From: Actinomycetes bacterium
GTDB taxonomy: Bacteria > Actinomycetota > Actinomycetes > Actinomycetales > Microbacteriaceae
DNA length: 64,000 nucleotides
NCBI GenBank assembly: GCA_023436775.1
Contig: JAEZHW010000055.1
Location: forward strand, 1 to 64,000
Reading direction: 5' to 3'
The stretch's first letter is position 1; the number at the start of each line of letters is the position of its first letter. This document shows positions 41,365-49,301 of the stretch, piece by piece. The notes below the pieces were generated by a model. The model worked only from the letters and a program-made list of their open reading frames with translations. It did not search any database and was not told the origin of the DNA. The position numbers and the translations under genes are program-made.

Positions 41365-42057
41365 ATGATCTACTGGCTGATGAAGCATGTGCTGGTGGGG
41401 CCGATTCTGTGGCTCTACTTCCGGCCCTGGGTGTCTGGCGACGAACACGTGCCCAATGACGGTCCTGTCATCATTGCGAGTAACCACCTGTCCTTCATCG
41501 ACTCGGTGATTCTGCCGCTGGTCGTCAAGCGCCGGATCTTCTTCCTCGCCAAGAGCGAATACTTCACCGGCAAGGGCATCAAGGGCTTCCTGAGCCGCAT
41601 GTTCTTCAAGGGAACCGGCATGCTGCCGATCGATCGTTCCGGTGGCAAGGCCAGCGAGGCGAGCCTGAACACCGGTCTGCAGGTTCTCGCTCGCGGTGAA
41701 ATCCTCGGTCTCTATCCCGAAGGCACCCGCAGCCCGGACGGCAAGCTCTACCGTGGCCGCACCGGCATTGCCCGCACGGTCCTTGCCCACCCGAAGGCCG
41801 TGGTGGTCCCGGTGGCCATGATTGGTGCCGCCGAGGTGCAGCCGCTGGGTCGCAAGATTCCCAAGCCCGGCCGCGTGGGGGTCGTTTTTGGCAAGCCACT
41901 CGACTTTTCTCGCTTTGCTGGCCTCGAGGGCGACCGCTTCGTGCTGCGCTCCATTACCGACGAGATTGTCTATGAACTCCAGAAGTTGAGCCAGCAGGAA
42001 TACTCCGACGTGTATGCCTCGTCCATCAGGCAGAGCATGGCGCACCAGTCGCGCTAG
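41365..42057 (+). CDS. 1-acyl-sn-glycerol-3-phosphate acyltransferase (PlsC-like)
   Basis: The 230-aa protein has the H-x4-D motif NHLSFID near residue 38, FLAKSEYF, GMLPIDRSGG and YPEGTRSPDG, the four blocks of PlsC acyltransferases. It probably converts lysophosphatidate to phosphatidate at the membrane. GGAGG lies 5 nt before the ATG at 41365. The synteny (between FadD15-like and AroG) is that of Rv2182c. Acyl donor is not known. Confidence 0.92.
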   Translation: MIYWLMKHVLVGPILWLYFRPWVSGDEHVPNDGPVIIASNHLSFIDSVILPLVVKRRIFFLAKSEYFTGKGIKGFLSRMFFKGTGMLPIDRSGGKASEASLNTGLQVLARGEILGLYPEGTRSPDGKLYRGRTGIARTVLAHPKAVVVPVAMIGAAEVQPLGRKIPKPGRVGVVFGKPLDFSRFAGLEGDRFVLRSITDEIVYELQKLSQQEYSDVYASSIRQSMAHQSR

Positions 42058-42119
42058 TGTAGGTCTGTTCCCATATATTCGCCGGAATTCCCGGCACGCC
42101 CCTTGAGTTGAGGATTGAC

Positions 42120-43493
42120 GTGGTACACGACCCGAACGAGCAGTTCGTCCAGGCCGACCCAGCAGTCATCGCAGGCCTCGACCACTGGCGCACGCTTCCC
42201 GTGAAGCAGCAGCCAGTCTGGACCGAGCCTGCCAAACTGCGGGAAGCAACGGCGGAACTTGCCTCGTATCCTCCGCTCGTCTTCGCGGGCGAGGTGGACA
42301 ACTTGCGTGAGCGCATCGCTGAGGCGGCACAGGGCAAGGCCTTCGTGCTGCAGGGCGGGGACTGCGCCGAGACCTTCGCGGGCGCGACCGCTGAGCAGAT
42401 TCGCAACCGGGTCAAGACGGTGCTGCAGATGGCCGTCGTGCTGATGTACGGCTCGTCGCTGCCGGTGATCAAGATGGGCCGCATGGCCGGTCAGTTCGCT
42501 AAGCCGCGGTCGAACGACACTGAGACTCGCGACGGCGTCACGCTTCCGGCCTACCGGGGCGACATCGTCAACGGATACGACTTCACCCCGGAGTCGCGTC
42601 AGGCTGACCCGATGCGCATGGTCAAGGCGTACCACACGGCCTCGGCCACGCTGAACTTGATCCGTGCCTTCACCCAGGGCGGCTTCGCTGACCTGCGTTC
42701 GGTGCAGAGTTGGAACAAGGGCTTCGCGCAGAACCCGGCGTACCACCGTTACGAGCGTCTCGCCGACGAAATCGACCGCGCCATCAGCTTCATGGTGGCT
42801 GCCGGTGCTGGCTTTGAGGACCTGAAGCGTGCCGAGTTCTACACCGCGCACGAGGCGCTGCTGATGGACTACGAGCGTCCGCTGACCCGTATTGATTCGC
42901 GCACCGGCACGCCGTACCTCACCTCGACCCACTTCGCGTGGATCGGTGAGCGTACCCGCGACCTCGACGGCGCCCACGTGGACTTCTTCAGTCGGATCCG
43001 CAACCCGATCGGGGTCAAGCTTGGTCCGACCACCACGGTCGACGACATGCTCGCCCTGATCGACAAGCTCGACCCGAACCGCGAGCCGGGACGTCTGACC
43101 TTCATCACCCGCATGGGTGCCAGCAAGATCCGCGACGTCCTGCCCACGCTGCTCGAGGCGGCCAAGGCCAGCGACGCCACGCCGCTGTGGGTGACCGACC
43201 CGATGCACGGCAACGGCATCACGACCAAGAACGGCTACAAGTCGCGTCGCTTCGACGACGTGGTGGACGAGGTAAAGGGCTTCTTCGAGGTGCACCGCGC
43301 CGTGGGCACGCACCCGGGCGGCCTGCACGTGGAGCTCACCGGCGACGATGTCACTGAGTGCCTGGGTGGTTCGGAAGAGATCGACGAGCAGACGCTCGAG
43401 ACCCGCTACGAATCGCTGTGCGACCCGCGCCTGAACCACATGCAGTCGCTGGAGCTGGCCTTCCTGGTCGCTGAAGAACTCGGCAAGCGCTAG
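42120..43493 (+). CDS. aroG: Type II 3-deoxy-D-arabino-heptulosonate-7-phosphate synthase
   Basis: The 457-aa protein is a class II DAHP synthase with LQGGDCAETFAG, IKMGRMAGQFAKPRS, THFAWIGERTR and GTHPGGLHVELTGDDVTECLGG (positions about 400-421). It condenses phosphoenolpyruvate and erythrose-4-phosphate at the start of the shikimate pathway. Start GTG 42120 follows GAGGA by about 5 nt; an in-frame TTG at 42108 is less likely. In mycobacteria the homologue (Rv2178c) also lies beside pknL. A UUCG-loop terminator follows. Confidence 0.95.
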   Translation: MVHDPNEQFVQADPAVIAGLDHWRTLPVKQQPVWTEPAKLREATAELASYPPLVFAGEVDNLRERIAEAAQGKAFVLQGGDCAETFAGATAEQIRNRVKTVLQMAVVLMYGSSLPVIKMGRMAGQFAKPRSNDTETRDGVTLPAYRGDIVNGYDFTPESRQADPMRMVKAYHTASATLNLIRAFTQGGFADLRSVQSWNKGFAQNPAYHRYERLADEIDRAISFMVAAGAGFEDLKRAEFYTAHEALLMDYERPLTRIDSRTGTPYLTSTHFAWIGERTRDLDGAHVDFFSRIRNPIGVKLGPTTTVDDMLALIDKLDPNREPGRLTFITRMGASKIRDVLPTLLEAAKASDATPLWVTDPMHGNGITTKNGYKSRRFDDVVDEVKGFFEVHRAVGTHPGGLHVELTGDDVTECLGGSEEIDEQTLETRYESLCDPRLNHMQSLELAFLVAEELGKR

Positions 43494-43510
43494 GGCTGCG
43501 GCTGCTGCAA

Positions 43511-43542
43511 AACGGGGCGGTACCTTCGGGTGCCGCCCCGTT
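43511..43542. terminator. Terminator with TTCG loop
   Basis: A 14-bp stem with a TTCG tetraloop (43525-43528) lies between aroG and the convergent pknL-like gene. It is the most stable hairpin type and fits a bidirectional terminator. Confidence 0.85.
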
Positions 43543-43581
43543 GCTGCGTACGCGGGAACGCGTGCGCCAGCCGGACCGCGA

Positions 43582-45498
43582 CTAGGGGAGGTTCAACTGC
43601 ACGAGACGGACCGTTGAACCACGCTTGGCCTTGGCGCCGGGTGCCGGGTCGGTCTGCTCCACTCGCCAGTACTTCACCCACGCGGGATTGGGGATCGGCG
43701 CGGTGTAGTCAACCTTGAAGCCAGCCTTCTCGAGGATGCTAATCGCTTCCTCCGCAGTTCGGCCATAGACGTCGGGCACCGTCACCAAGTCCGGACCCTT
43801 CGAGACCTGCAGTCGCACACCGTCGCCGCGGGTCACCGGCGCATCACCAGTGAGCACCTGGATGACCTTGTCCTTCTCGACGTTGTCGTGGAACTTCATC
43901 TCCGGGTCGCCGACGACCGAGAGCCCAACGGCGGCCAAGGCGGCGGTGGCTTCCTCGACGGTCTTGCCGCGCACCTCGGGCAGTGGACCAAGTGAGAGGA
44001 CGAGCACGATCGGGCGCTGGTCGAGATACCTGTCGCCCTCGGCCAGCGCCTTGCCATCCGGACGCTCAGCGCGGATCACGGTGCCTGCGGCGGCATCGGC
44101 GTCAAAGTATTCCAGCGGTGCAGCGAGCGTGAAGCGAGCATTCGTGACCGCTGCCTCAGCATCGGCTCGATTCAACCCGACCAGCTTCGGTACCGGCAGC
44201 GGCTCAGGACCCTTCGACACCAGAATCGTGACGGTGACGCCGCGGTCCACGGATTCGCTGGCTGCCGGGTGCGTGCCAGCGACCTTGCCCTCCGGGACGA
44301 CGGGATCCCAGACATCCTGGACGTCCTCGGCGACAAGGACCCCGACCTCGGTGAGCGCCGCCTGTGCCTGAGTCACCGTGGCGCCCGCAAGGTCGGGAAT
44401 GACGGCCTTGGAGCCGGGGCCAATGCCATACCACCAGCCGGTGGTCCCGGCTACGGCCGCGAGCATGAGCACCAGCAGCAGCAGCCACGGGCCGCGGCGA
44501 GATGCCCGCGCGGTCCGTTCGGTGAGCAGCCGCACACTATTGGGGCCCACGGGCGCAGTGGCCGCCTTCTGGAGGACGCGGGTGCTGGCCTCAACCGGCG
44601 TTTCGGGCAGGATCGCGGTGCGAGCCTGCACCGTCGGCGAGGCGGTGGTCCGGCTCGTAATCAGCGTCTTCGCCTCGCGCAGGGCATCCAGCAGGACGCC
44701 GGCGTCCTTCGGACGGTGCGCAGCGCCACGGCTGGTCGCCCACAGGACGAGCTCGTCCACCTCGGGCGGGACCCCGGGCACCTTGGCGCTCGGCGCCGGG
44801 ACAGACTCGTTCGCGTGCTGGTAAGCGATTTGCATCGGCTGGTCGCCCTTGAAGGGCTGTTCGCCGGTGAGCATCTCGTAGAGCATGATGCCCACCGCGT
44901 ATAGGTCGCTTCGGGTGTCGGCGACGCCGCGGGTGACGAGTTCAGGGGAGAGGTACGCCACAGTACCGAGCAGCGCTTGCCCGGTCGCGGTTGCGGCGCT
45001 GGCAGCGCGGGCCAGGCCAAAGTCGCCGATCTTGATGCGGCCGTCGTCGGCGAGCAGCACGTTCTCGGGCTTCAAGTCCCGGTGCACGATGCCGGCGCGA
45101 TGCGCGGCCGACAGGCCGGAGAGGATGGCATCGGCCACATCGATGGTCTGCACGGTGGTGAGTCGGCCATGTTCTTGCAGGAGTTCTCGCAGCGTGATGC
45201 CCGGGAGGTACTCCATGACCAGGTACGCCAGTTCGCCATCGGTGCCCTGGTCGAAGACGTTGACTACGTTGGGGTGTGCCAGGCGGGCCGCTGAGCGTGC
45301 CTCCTGAATGAAGCGGTCGCGGAACGCGGTGTCGTCGGTGAGGTGACTGTGCATCACCTTGAGTGCGACTTGCCGTTCCAGACGCAGATCGGTGGCCAAA
45401 TAGACCGTCGCCATGCCGCCTCGAGCGATGCGGGAGCGCACCTGATATCGGCCGTCAATCAGACGGCCGATAATCGGATCTTGCGCGGCCTGGCTCAC
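43582..45498 (-). CDS. pknL: PASTA-domain Ser/Thr protein kinase (PknL-like)
   Basis: The 638-aa protein has a kinase domain (about 10-280) with GGMATVYLA, ALKVM, HRDLKPEN and DFGLA, a single transmembrane helix (about 360-380) and four PASTA modules outside. PASTA kinases sense muropeptides or lipid II and regulate growth and division. The GTG at 45498 is 6 nt after TACACT, a leaderless start; a longer in-frame ATG frame is not supported. Neighbouring AroG and the Rv2175c-like protein match the PknL locus in mycobacteria. Confidence 0.92.
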   Translation of the reverse strand: MSQAAQDPIIGRLIDGRYQVRSRIARGGMATVYLATDLRLERQVALKVMHSHLTDDTAFRDRFIQEARSAARLAHPNVVNVFDQGTDGELAYLVMEYLPGITLRELLQEHGRLTTVQTIDVADAILSGLSAAHRAGIVHRDLKPENVLLADDGRIKIGDFGLARAASAATATGQALLGTVAYLSPELVTRGVADTRSDLYAVGIMLYEMLTGEQPFKGDQPMQIAYQHANESVPAPSAKVPGVPPEVDELVLWATSRGAAHRPKDAGVLLDALREAKTLITSRTTASPTVQARTAILPETPVEASTRVLQKAATAPVGPNSVRLLTERTARASRRGPWLLLLVLMLAAVAGTTGWWYGIGPGSKAVIPDLAGATVTQAQAALTEVGVLVAEDVQDVWDPVVPEGKVAGTHPAASESVDRGVTVTILVSKGPEPLPVPKLVGLNRADAEAAVTNARFTLAAPLEYFDADAAAGTVIRAERPDGKALAEGDRYLDQRPIVLVLSLGPLPEVRGKTVEEATAALAAVGLSVVGDPEMKFHDNVEKDKVIQVLTGDAPVTRGDGVRLQVSKGPDLVTVPDVYGRTAEEAISILEKAGFKVDYTAPIPNPAWVKYWRVEQTDPAPGAKAKRGSTVRLVQLNLP

Positions 45499-45504
45499 GC
45501 TTCG

Positions 45505-45510
45505 AGTGTA
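45505..45510 (-). promoter_or_regulatory. -10 box of leaderless pknL-like gene
   Basis: TACACT lies exactly 6 nt before the GTG at 45498 in the 55-bp gap after the LysM gene. Confidence 0.5.
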
Positions 45511-45553
45511 GGTGAGGGGAGCGCGGCCACCGGGCGACGGCACGCCGGTGCCA

Positions 45554-46948
45554 TTAGCTCAACTGCTTGAGCCAGTCGCGCGCCGATGCCTCCCACTTGG
45601 CGTAGGCGTTCGGGGTCGCGGAACGCTGGACCGCCTGCGCCGCCTGGGTCACCGTCATGTTCTGCCAGCCCGGGATGTCGAGCAGACCGATGGTCTTGCC
45701 CTTGTTCGGGTTGCCAGCCCCTCCGAAGAAGGCCTTGGCGGCGTGCACGGGATCCATGATCTGCGCGGCCGTGCCCCAACCGGAGCTCGGACGCTGCTGG
45801 AACAGGCCCAGCGAGTCGCGGTCGCCGTAGGCGATGTTGCGCAGGCCCGACTCCTGGGCTGCCGTGGCCAGCGCAATGATGAGGCCATAGTCGCTGACGC
45901 CAGCCGCGCGGCCCACGTCCACGATGATTTGGGCGTTCTTCTTCATCTCGCTGGTCATCGAGGCGGTCACCACGCACCCGTCCGTCAGGAGCGTCGGGTT
46001 CGGGATGGTCAGCGTCGCGCCGGCGTAGATGATGCTGGTCCAGGTAAGGCCGTTGGCGTTGAGCACCGACTGCGTCGTGACGCCGAACTTTGCCGCGATC
46101 TTGCTGACGGTGTCACCCGAGTTGATGGTGTACTTGACGCTGTCGCACTTGGTCGGCGCCGGGGTTGAGCTGCCACCACCGGAGGATCCGCTCGAGCCGG
46201 ACGAACCGCTGTTCGAACCGGAGGATCCACTGTTCGAGTTGCTGCCCGAGTCCGAGGAGCCACCGCTGGAGGTGGTCTTCACGCCGGGGATGGTGAGCTT
46301 CTGGCCCACGTAGATGATGGAGTTCATCTTGAGCTTGTTGGCGTCCAGGACGGACTGGGTGCTCACCTTGTACTTGGCGGCGATGCCGCTCACGGTGTCC
46401 CCGCTCTTGACTGTGTAGGTCACCTTGGTCGTGCTGCTGGAGCTACTCGATGAGGTGGTGGTCTTGCTGCTCGAGGAGCTGCTGGAGCTCGTTGAAGTAG
46501 CCTTCAACTGCAGCACCTGACCGGGGTAGATCAGCGAGGTTGCCTTCAAGCCGTTGAGCTTGAGCACCGTCGAGGTCGACAGGCCGTACTTGGCCGCGAT
46601 ACCGCTCACCGTGTCGCCGGAGCGCACAGTGACGCTGCTCGGCACGCTCGCGGCGGTGACCACGGTTGCCGCCTCGGTCTGCACCGATTGGGTGACCTGC
46701 GGCGGTTCGAGCCGCACGGGCGGCGGCGCGCTCACTGGCTGCTCTGGCTCGGCAGCCTTCGCCTGCGTTGGAGCGAGCATGTCGGCACCGAGGGCCAGCG
46801 TCATCGTGCTGGCCAAGACCATGGGCACCGTGTGCAGCAGCGGCCGGGTCAGATTGCCCTTCGGCGGTTCCGATTCGCGCAGCGCGCGGACTCGCTGCGC
46901 GACCAATTCTGCGATGGACGCCTGCGATTCGGGGGTGCGGTCGGTCAT
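45554..46948 (-). CDS. LysM-repeat murein hydrolase with lysozyme-like C-terminal domain
   Basis: The 464-aa protein has an N-terminal cytosolic segment, a hydrophobic signal/anchor region (about 35-60, ending APTQAKAA), three LysM domains each starting with a V-x-S-GDTVS-type motif (about 108, 170 and 270) and Ser/Gly-rich linkers between them. The C-terminal ~110 residues contain AQESGLRNIAYGDRDSLGLFQQRPSSGWG, typical of lysozyme-like or transglycosylase-type hydrolases (positions about 365-393). It probably acts in the cell wall. GAAGGAG lies 6 nt upstream. A -10 box at 47030 and a leader hairpin lie upstream. Confidence 0.88.
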   Translation of the reverse strand: MTDRTPESQASIAELVAQRVRALRESEPPKGNLTRPLLHTVPMVLASTMTLALGADMLAPTQAKAAEPEQPVSAPPPVRLEPPQVTQSVQTEAATVVTAASVPSSVTVRSGDTVSGIAAKYGLSTSTVLKLNGLKATSLIYPGQVLQLKATSTSSSSSSSSKTTTSSSSSSSTTKVTYTVKSGDTVSGIAAKYKVSTQSVLDANKLKMNSIIYVGQKLTIPGVKTTSSGGSSDSGSNSNSGSSGSNSGSSGSSGSSGGGSSTPAPTKCDSVKYTINSGDTVSKIAAKFGVTTQSVLNANGLTWTSIIYAGATLTIPNPTLLTDGCVVTASMTSEMKKNAQIIVDVGRAAGVSDYGLIIALATAAQESGLRNIAYGDRDSLGLFQQRPSSGWGTAAQIMDPVHAAKAFFGGAGNPNKGKTIGLLDIPGWQNMTVTQAAQAVQRSATPNAYAKWEASARDWLKQLS

Positions 46949-46994
46949 CCCGGTCTCCTTCCCGTGCCTACCCTGCGGCTGGCTGCGTTGCCAT

Positions 46995-47035
46995 GACGAA
47001 GTCGGTGCTTCGACTCGTCACCTCGCTTTAGTGTA
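46995..47035 (-). promoter_or_regulatory. LysM promoter and leader hairpin
   Basis: TACACT at 47030-47035 gives a leader of about 75 nt. GACGAAGTC/GACTCGTC (46995-47003, 47012-47019) forms a hairpin near the 5' end. The leader is too short for a known c-di-AMP riboswitch. Confidence 0.4.
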
Positions 47036-47051
47036 GCCGGACACATGTTCA

Positions 47052-47081
47052 CTCAAGTAAACCAATGTGATTTGAGTTTAC
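47052..47081. promoter_or_regulatory. AT-rich inverted repeats upstream of lysM and Rv2175c-like genes
   Basis: CTCAA/TTGAG (47052-47056, 47072-47076) and GTAAAC/GTTTAC (47057-47062, 47076-47081) form two intercalated inverted repeats. The 9-mer TCAAGTAAA (47053-47061) also occurs in the ftsZ upstream region at 62981. A shared regulator is possible. Confidence 0.4.
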
Positions 47082-47137
47082 ATAGTTGTAACATTCCTGA
47101 TTCGTCGTCCGACAACTCCATCAGGCACGCTAAGAGT

Positions 47138-47506
47138 GTGGCTGGACAAGCAGAACCGACAACCTCCTGGCCCGCTGAGCAACAGTGGCACACCGTTCCC
47201 GAACTGACCGAGATCCTGGGGCTGACCCCGAGCCGTATCCGACGGCTCATTGAGGATCACGCCCTCGCCGCCGTCCGAGTGGATGGCGTGCTGCGAGTGC
47301 CGGTCGAATTCCTGCGTGACAACGAGCCCATGAGCGAGCTCCGCGGCACCCTCGTGTTGCTGGAAGACTCCGGCTTCACCAACGAGGAAGCCGTGCATTG
47401 GCTGGTCACCGAGCAGGAGCTGCTGGGTGGGGTCCGTCCCATCGACGCGCTGCGCGCTGGCCGCAAGGCCGAGGTGCGTCGCGTCGCGCAGTCCCTCAGC
47501 TTCTAG
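47138..47506 (+). CDS. Rv2175c-like DNA-binding protein
   Basis: The 122-aa protein has a helix-turn-helix-like VPELTEILGLTPSRIRRLIEDHAL (positions about 17-40) and LRVPVEFL, as in mycobacterial Rv2175c, which binds DNA and is phosphorylated by PknL. It lies two genes from the PknL-like kinase here. The GTG at 47138 follows CACGCT by 6 nt, suggesting leaderless translation; a longer frame from 47045 would overlap AT-rich regulatory DNA. Targets are unknown. Confidence 0.82.
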   Translation: MAGQAEPTTSWPAEQQWHTVPELTEILGLTPSRIRRLIEDHALAAVRVDGVLRVPVEFLRDNEPMSELRGTLVLLEDSGFTNEEAVHWLVTEQELLGGVRPIDALRAGRKAEVRRVAQSLSF

Positions 47507-47515
47507 CTGCCGGGG

Positions 47516-47540
47516 GTCACGCCGGCTCCTTAGGCGTGAC
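47516..47540. terminator. Terminator between Rv2175c-like and idsA-like genes
   Basis: A perfect 8-bp repeat GTCACGCC/GGCGTGAC with a 9-base loop lies between the convergent genes and covers the last codons of the idsA-like gene. Confidence 0.7.
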
Positions 47541-48609
47541 GACGGGTCGCGGCGGCGATCAACGCCCGCAGCGGCGCCAACTGCGACTCCGACGCGCCCG
47601 AATCGTCCAAGGCAGCGAAGGCGGCGGCTTCGGCATCCGCGATGCGTGCCTCGACCGCGGCAACCGCGCCGCTCGTGAGAAGCGCGTGCTGCACGCGCGC
47701 GAGGGCGTCAGCGTCGACATCTTGATTCCCCAGTGCCGCAACGAGTTCCCTCGCATCCGGATCACTCATCAGTTGCAGTGCCTCTGCGACCAACACGGTG
47801 CGCTTGCCTTCGCGGATATCGTCGCCGCTGGGCTTGCCGGTGATGGTGCTATCGCCGACCGCGCCCAAGAGGTCATCCCGAAGTTGGAAGGCTAGGCCGG
47901 TCCATTCGCCCGCTTCGGCAAGTGCCGACATGCGCCTCGCATCGGCACCGGCCAAGGCAGCCCCGATCCGAATTGGGTACGCCACGCTGTAGCGACCGGA
48001 CTTCACGCGTGCGATGAGCAATGCCCGCTCGAGCTGCTCGGCAGGGGAGCGGCGTCCGCCTTCCTGCTCGGCCAAGACGTCCAGGTATTGGCCGACGGTG
48101 ACTTCCTCGCGCATCGTGGTCAGCAATTCCGCCACGGCGGCGCTGGTCGGGCCAGCCGCACGCAAGGCGCGTTCGGTCAGTTCCGCACTCCACACCAATA
48201 ACAGGTCACCGAGCAGGACCGCCGAGGCCATACCGAAATGATCGGCCTCACCGGCCCAGGTCTCGGAACGGTGCAGGTCAGCGAAGGCGCTGTGCGCTGC
48301 AGGGAGTCCACGGCGGGTCGCGGAGCGGTCGATCAGGTCATCGTGCACGAGTGCGGCGGCGTGGAAGAGTTCGAGGGCTACAGCTACCACAATGAGGGCA
48401 TCGGGTGCATCTTCACCGTCGACGCAGGCCTGCCAGCCGGCGAGGGCGAAGCGGGAACGCAGCCGCTTGCCGCCGGCCAGCATGGCGTCCAGATGTGCGC
48501 TGAGCGGCTCGGCGTCGGGGGAGAGTGCAGCGAGCGTGGTGCGCTTTTCATCCAGCACCATTCGCAGCCGAGTTTCGACCAGTTCGCTCAAGCTTGGGCT
48601 TTGCTGCAC
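47530..48609 (-). CDS. Polyprenyl diphosphate synthase (IdsA-like)
   Basis: The 359-aa protein has the first Asp-rich motif in VHDDLIDRSATRRG near residue 90, a second RDDLLG motif near 243 and GGKRLRSRF at the start, all typical of trans-prenyltransferases. It likely makes geranylgeranyl or longer diphosphates from isopentenyl diphosphate. Its place between the Rv2175c-like and DUF3040 genes matches Rv2173. The GTG start lies 6 nt after TAGGCT. Chain length of the product cannot be read from sequence. Confidence 0.92.
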   Translation of the reverse strand: MQQSPSLSELVETRLRMVLDEKRTTLAALSPDAEPLSAHLDAMLAGGKRLRSRFALAGWQACVDGEDAPDALIVVAVALELFHAAALVHDDLIDRSATRRGLPAAHSAFADLHRSETWAGEADHFGMASAVLLGDLLLVWSAELTERALRAAGPTSAAVAELLTTMREEVTVGQYLDVLAEQEGGRRSPAEQLERALLIARVKSGRYSVAYPIRIGAALAGADARRMSALAEAGEWTGLAFQLRDDLLGAVGDSTITGKPSGDDIREGKRTVLVAEALQLMSDPDARELVAALGNQDVDADALARVQHALLTSGAVAAVEARIADAEAAAFAALDDSGASESQLAPLRALIAAATRRHA

Positions 48610-48615
48610 TCTCCT

Positions 48616-48621
48616 AGCCTA
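48616..48621 (-). promoter_or_regulatory. -10 box of leaderless idsA-like gene
   Basis: TAGGCT lies exactly 6 nt before the GTG at 48609. The intervening AGGAGA is too close to the start to act as a normal ribosome-binding site. Confidence 0.45.
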
Positions 48622-48682
48622 CCCAGGGAAGCACGGGTTATGATTGGGCCACCTTGATCCCTGAAAGGCCGGAGGCCGGGAA

Positions 48683-48964
48683 ATGGCATTGTCCGAACAG
48701 GAGCAGCGGCTCCTCGACGAACTCGAGCGAAACCTGTACAGCAATGATCGCGATCGAGTCGTTCGGGTTGACCCGCGCGCTGTCGAGATCAATTACCGCT
48801 CCCTCGTCATTGGAATCCTGGTCGTGGTGCTGGGCATCATTGGCTTGATCGTCGGCGCTGCTGTGCAGCAGCCCATTGTTGGGGTCGCCAGTTTCGCTGT
48901 GATGTTCGGCGGGGCCATGTTCGGTCTGAACGCGTTCCGCCCGCAGAACTCGCGCCGCTCCTAG
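48683..48964 (+). CDS. DUF3040 membrane protein
   Basis: The 93-aa protein has the DUF3040 start LSEQEQRLLDELERNLY, two hydrophobic helices (about 38-60 and 65-85) and a basic tail, like Rv2169c near the dcw cluster. Function is unknown. GGAGG lies 7 nt before the ATG, with TATGAT about 40 nt upstream. It is divergent from the idsA-like gene and followed by a 7-bp hairpin. Confidence 0.88.
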   Translation: MALSEQEQRLLDELERNLYSNDRDRVVRVDPRAVEINYRSLVIGILVVVLGIIGLIVGAAVQQPIVGVASFAVMFGGAMFGLNAFRPQNSRRS

Positions 48965-48978
48965 CGTCGGGGTCCTTC

Positions 48979-48997
48979 ACCGACCATTGCGGTCGGT
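48979..48997 (+). terminator. Hairpin after DUF3040 gene
   Basis: Perfect 7-bp repeat ACCGACC/GGTCGGT with a 5-base loop, 15 nt after the stop codon. Confidence 0.5.
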
Positions 48998-49147
48998 AGT
49001 GTTCGCCGGTCCACGTCCGGGGCCAAGTGGACGTGCCGTTCCGGCGGGTGTCCTTGGGTGCTCTGCAGCTGCGTCGTGACCTCTGTGGTGTGCTCCGTCA
49101 GGCAATCCTCCACTGCGACTGCCATTTGCGGCCGAAAACACGCCAGA

Positions 49148-49167
49148 TTGCTCCACTTTCCTCCACC
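49148..49167 (-). repeat. Two MraZ-box-like repeats on the minus strand
   Basis: Read on the minus strand, GGTGGAGGAA and AGTGGAGCAA are tandem 10-bp units matching the GTGG-containing units of the mraZ operator. They lie about 70 bp upstream of it and point in the opposite direction. Confidence 0.45.
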
Positions 49168-49170
49168 AGC

Positions 49171-49198
49171 AACTCCCCTGAAAAATCAGGGGAGTTTT
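49171..49198 (+). terminator. Intrinsic terminator upstream of mraZ
   Basis: A perfect 11-bp stem with AAAA loop is followed by TTTT, the clearest classical terminator in the window. It ends about 200 nt after the DUF3040 stop and 39 nt before the mraZ operator, and may also insulate the dcw operon. Confidence 0.85.
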
Positions 49199-49236
49199 GC
49201 AATTCTTGGGGCAAATATGCAGAAAAATCTCTTAGA

Positions 49237-49266
49237 TGTGGTTGAAAGTGGAGTAAAGTGGGGAAA
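49237..49266 (+). promoter_or_regulatory. MraZ-binding repeats and mraZ promoter
   Basis: TGTGGTTGAA, AGTGGAGTAA and AGTGGGGAAA are three tandem 10-bp units with a GTGG core, as expected for the MraZ operator. TAAAGT (49254-49259) inside the second and third units is the best -10 box. MraZ homologues repress their own operon through such repeats. Confidence 0.7.
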
Positions 49267-49301
49267 CCGCTTCACATTTCTGGCCGGAGGGAGGAGCGCA
49301 C

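Larger units (their letters stand above)
48965..49301. other. 337-bp region upstream of mraZ
   Basis: It contains no protein gene. It holds a hairpin after DUF3040 (48979-48997), a GTCCAC/GTGGAC dyad near 49010-49033, an inverted pair of MraZ-box-like repeats on the minus strand (49148-49167), a U-tailed terminator (49171-49198) and the mraZ operator (49237-49266). A short untranslated RNA could end at the terminator. Confidence 0.55.

Noticed and set aside
46949..47035. c-di-AMP (ydaO) riboswitch in the lysM leader
   Set aside because: The leader is only about 75 nt and lacks the conserved ydaO sequence blocks; only a simple hairpin is seen.
48610..48615. Ribosome-binding site AGGAGA for the idsA-like gene
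   Set aside because: It directly abuts the GTG, which is too close to act as a Shine-Dalgarno; the -10 box pattern suggests a leaderless start.
49000..49198. 6C-type actinobacterial small RNA
   Set aside because: The paired stems with C-rich loops expected for 6C RNA are absent, so only an unspecified RNA is suggested.
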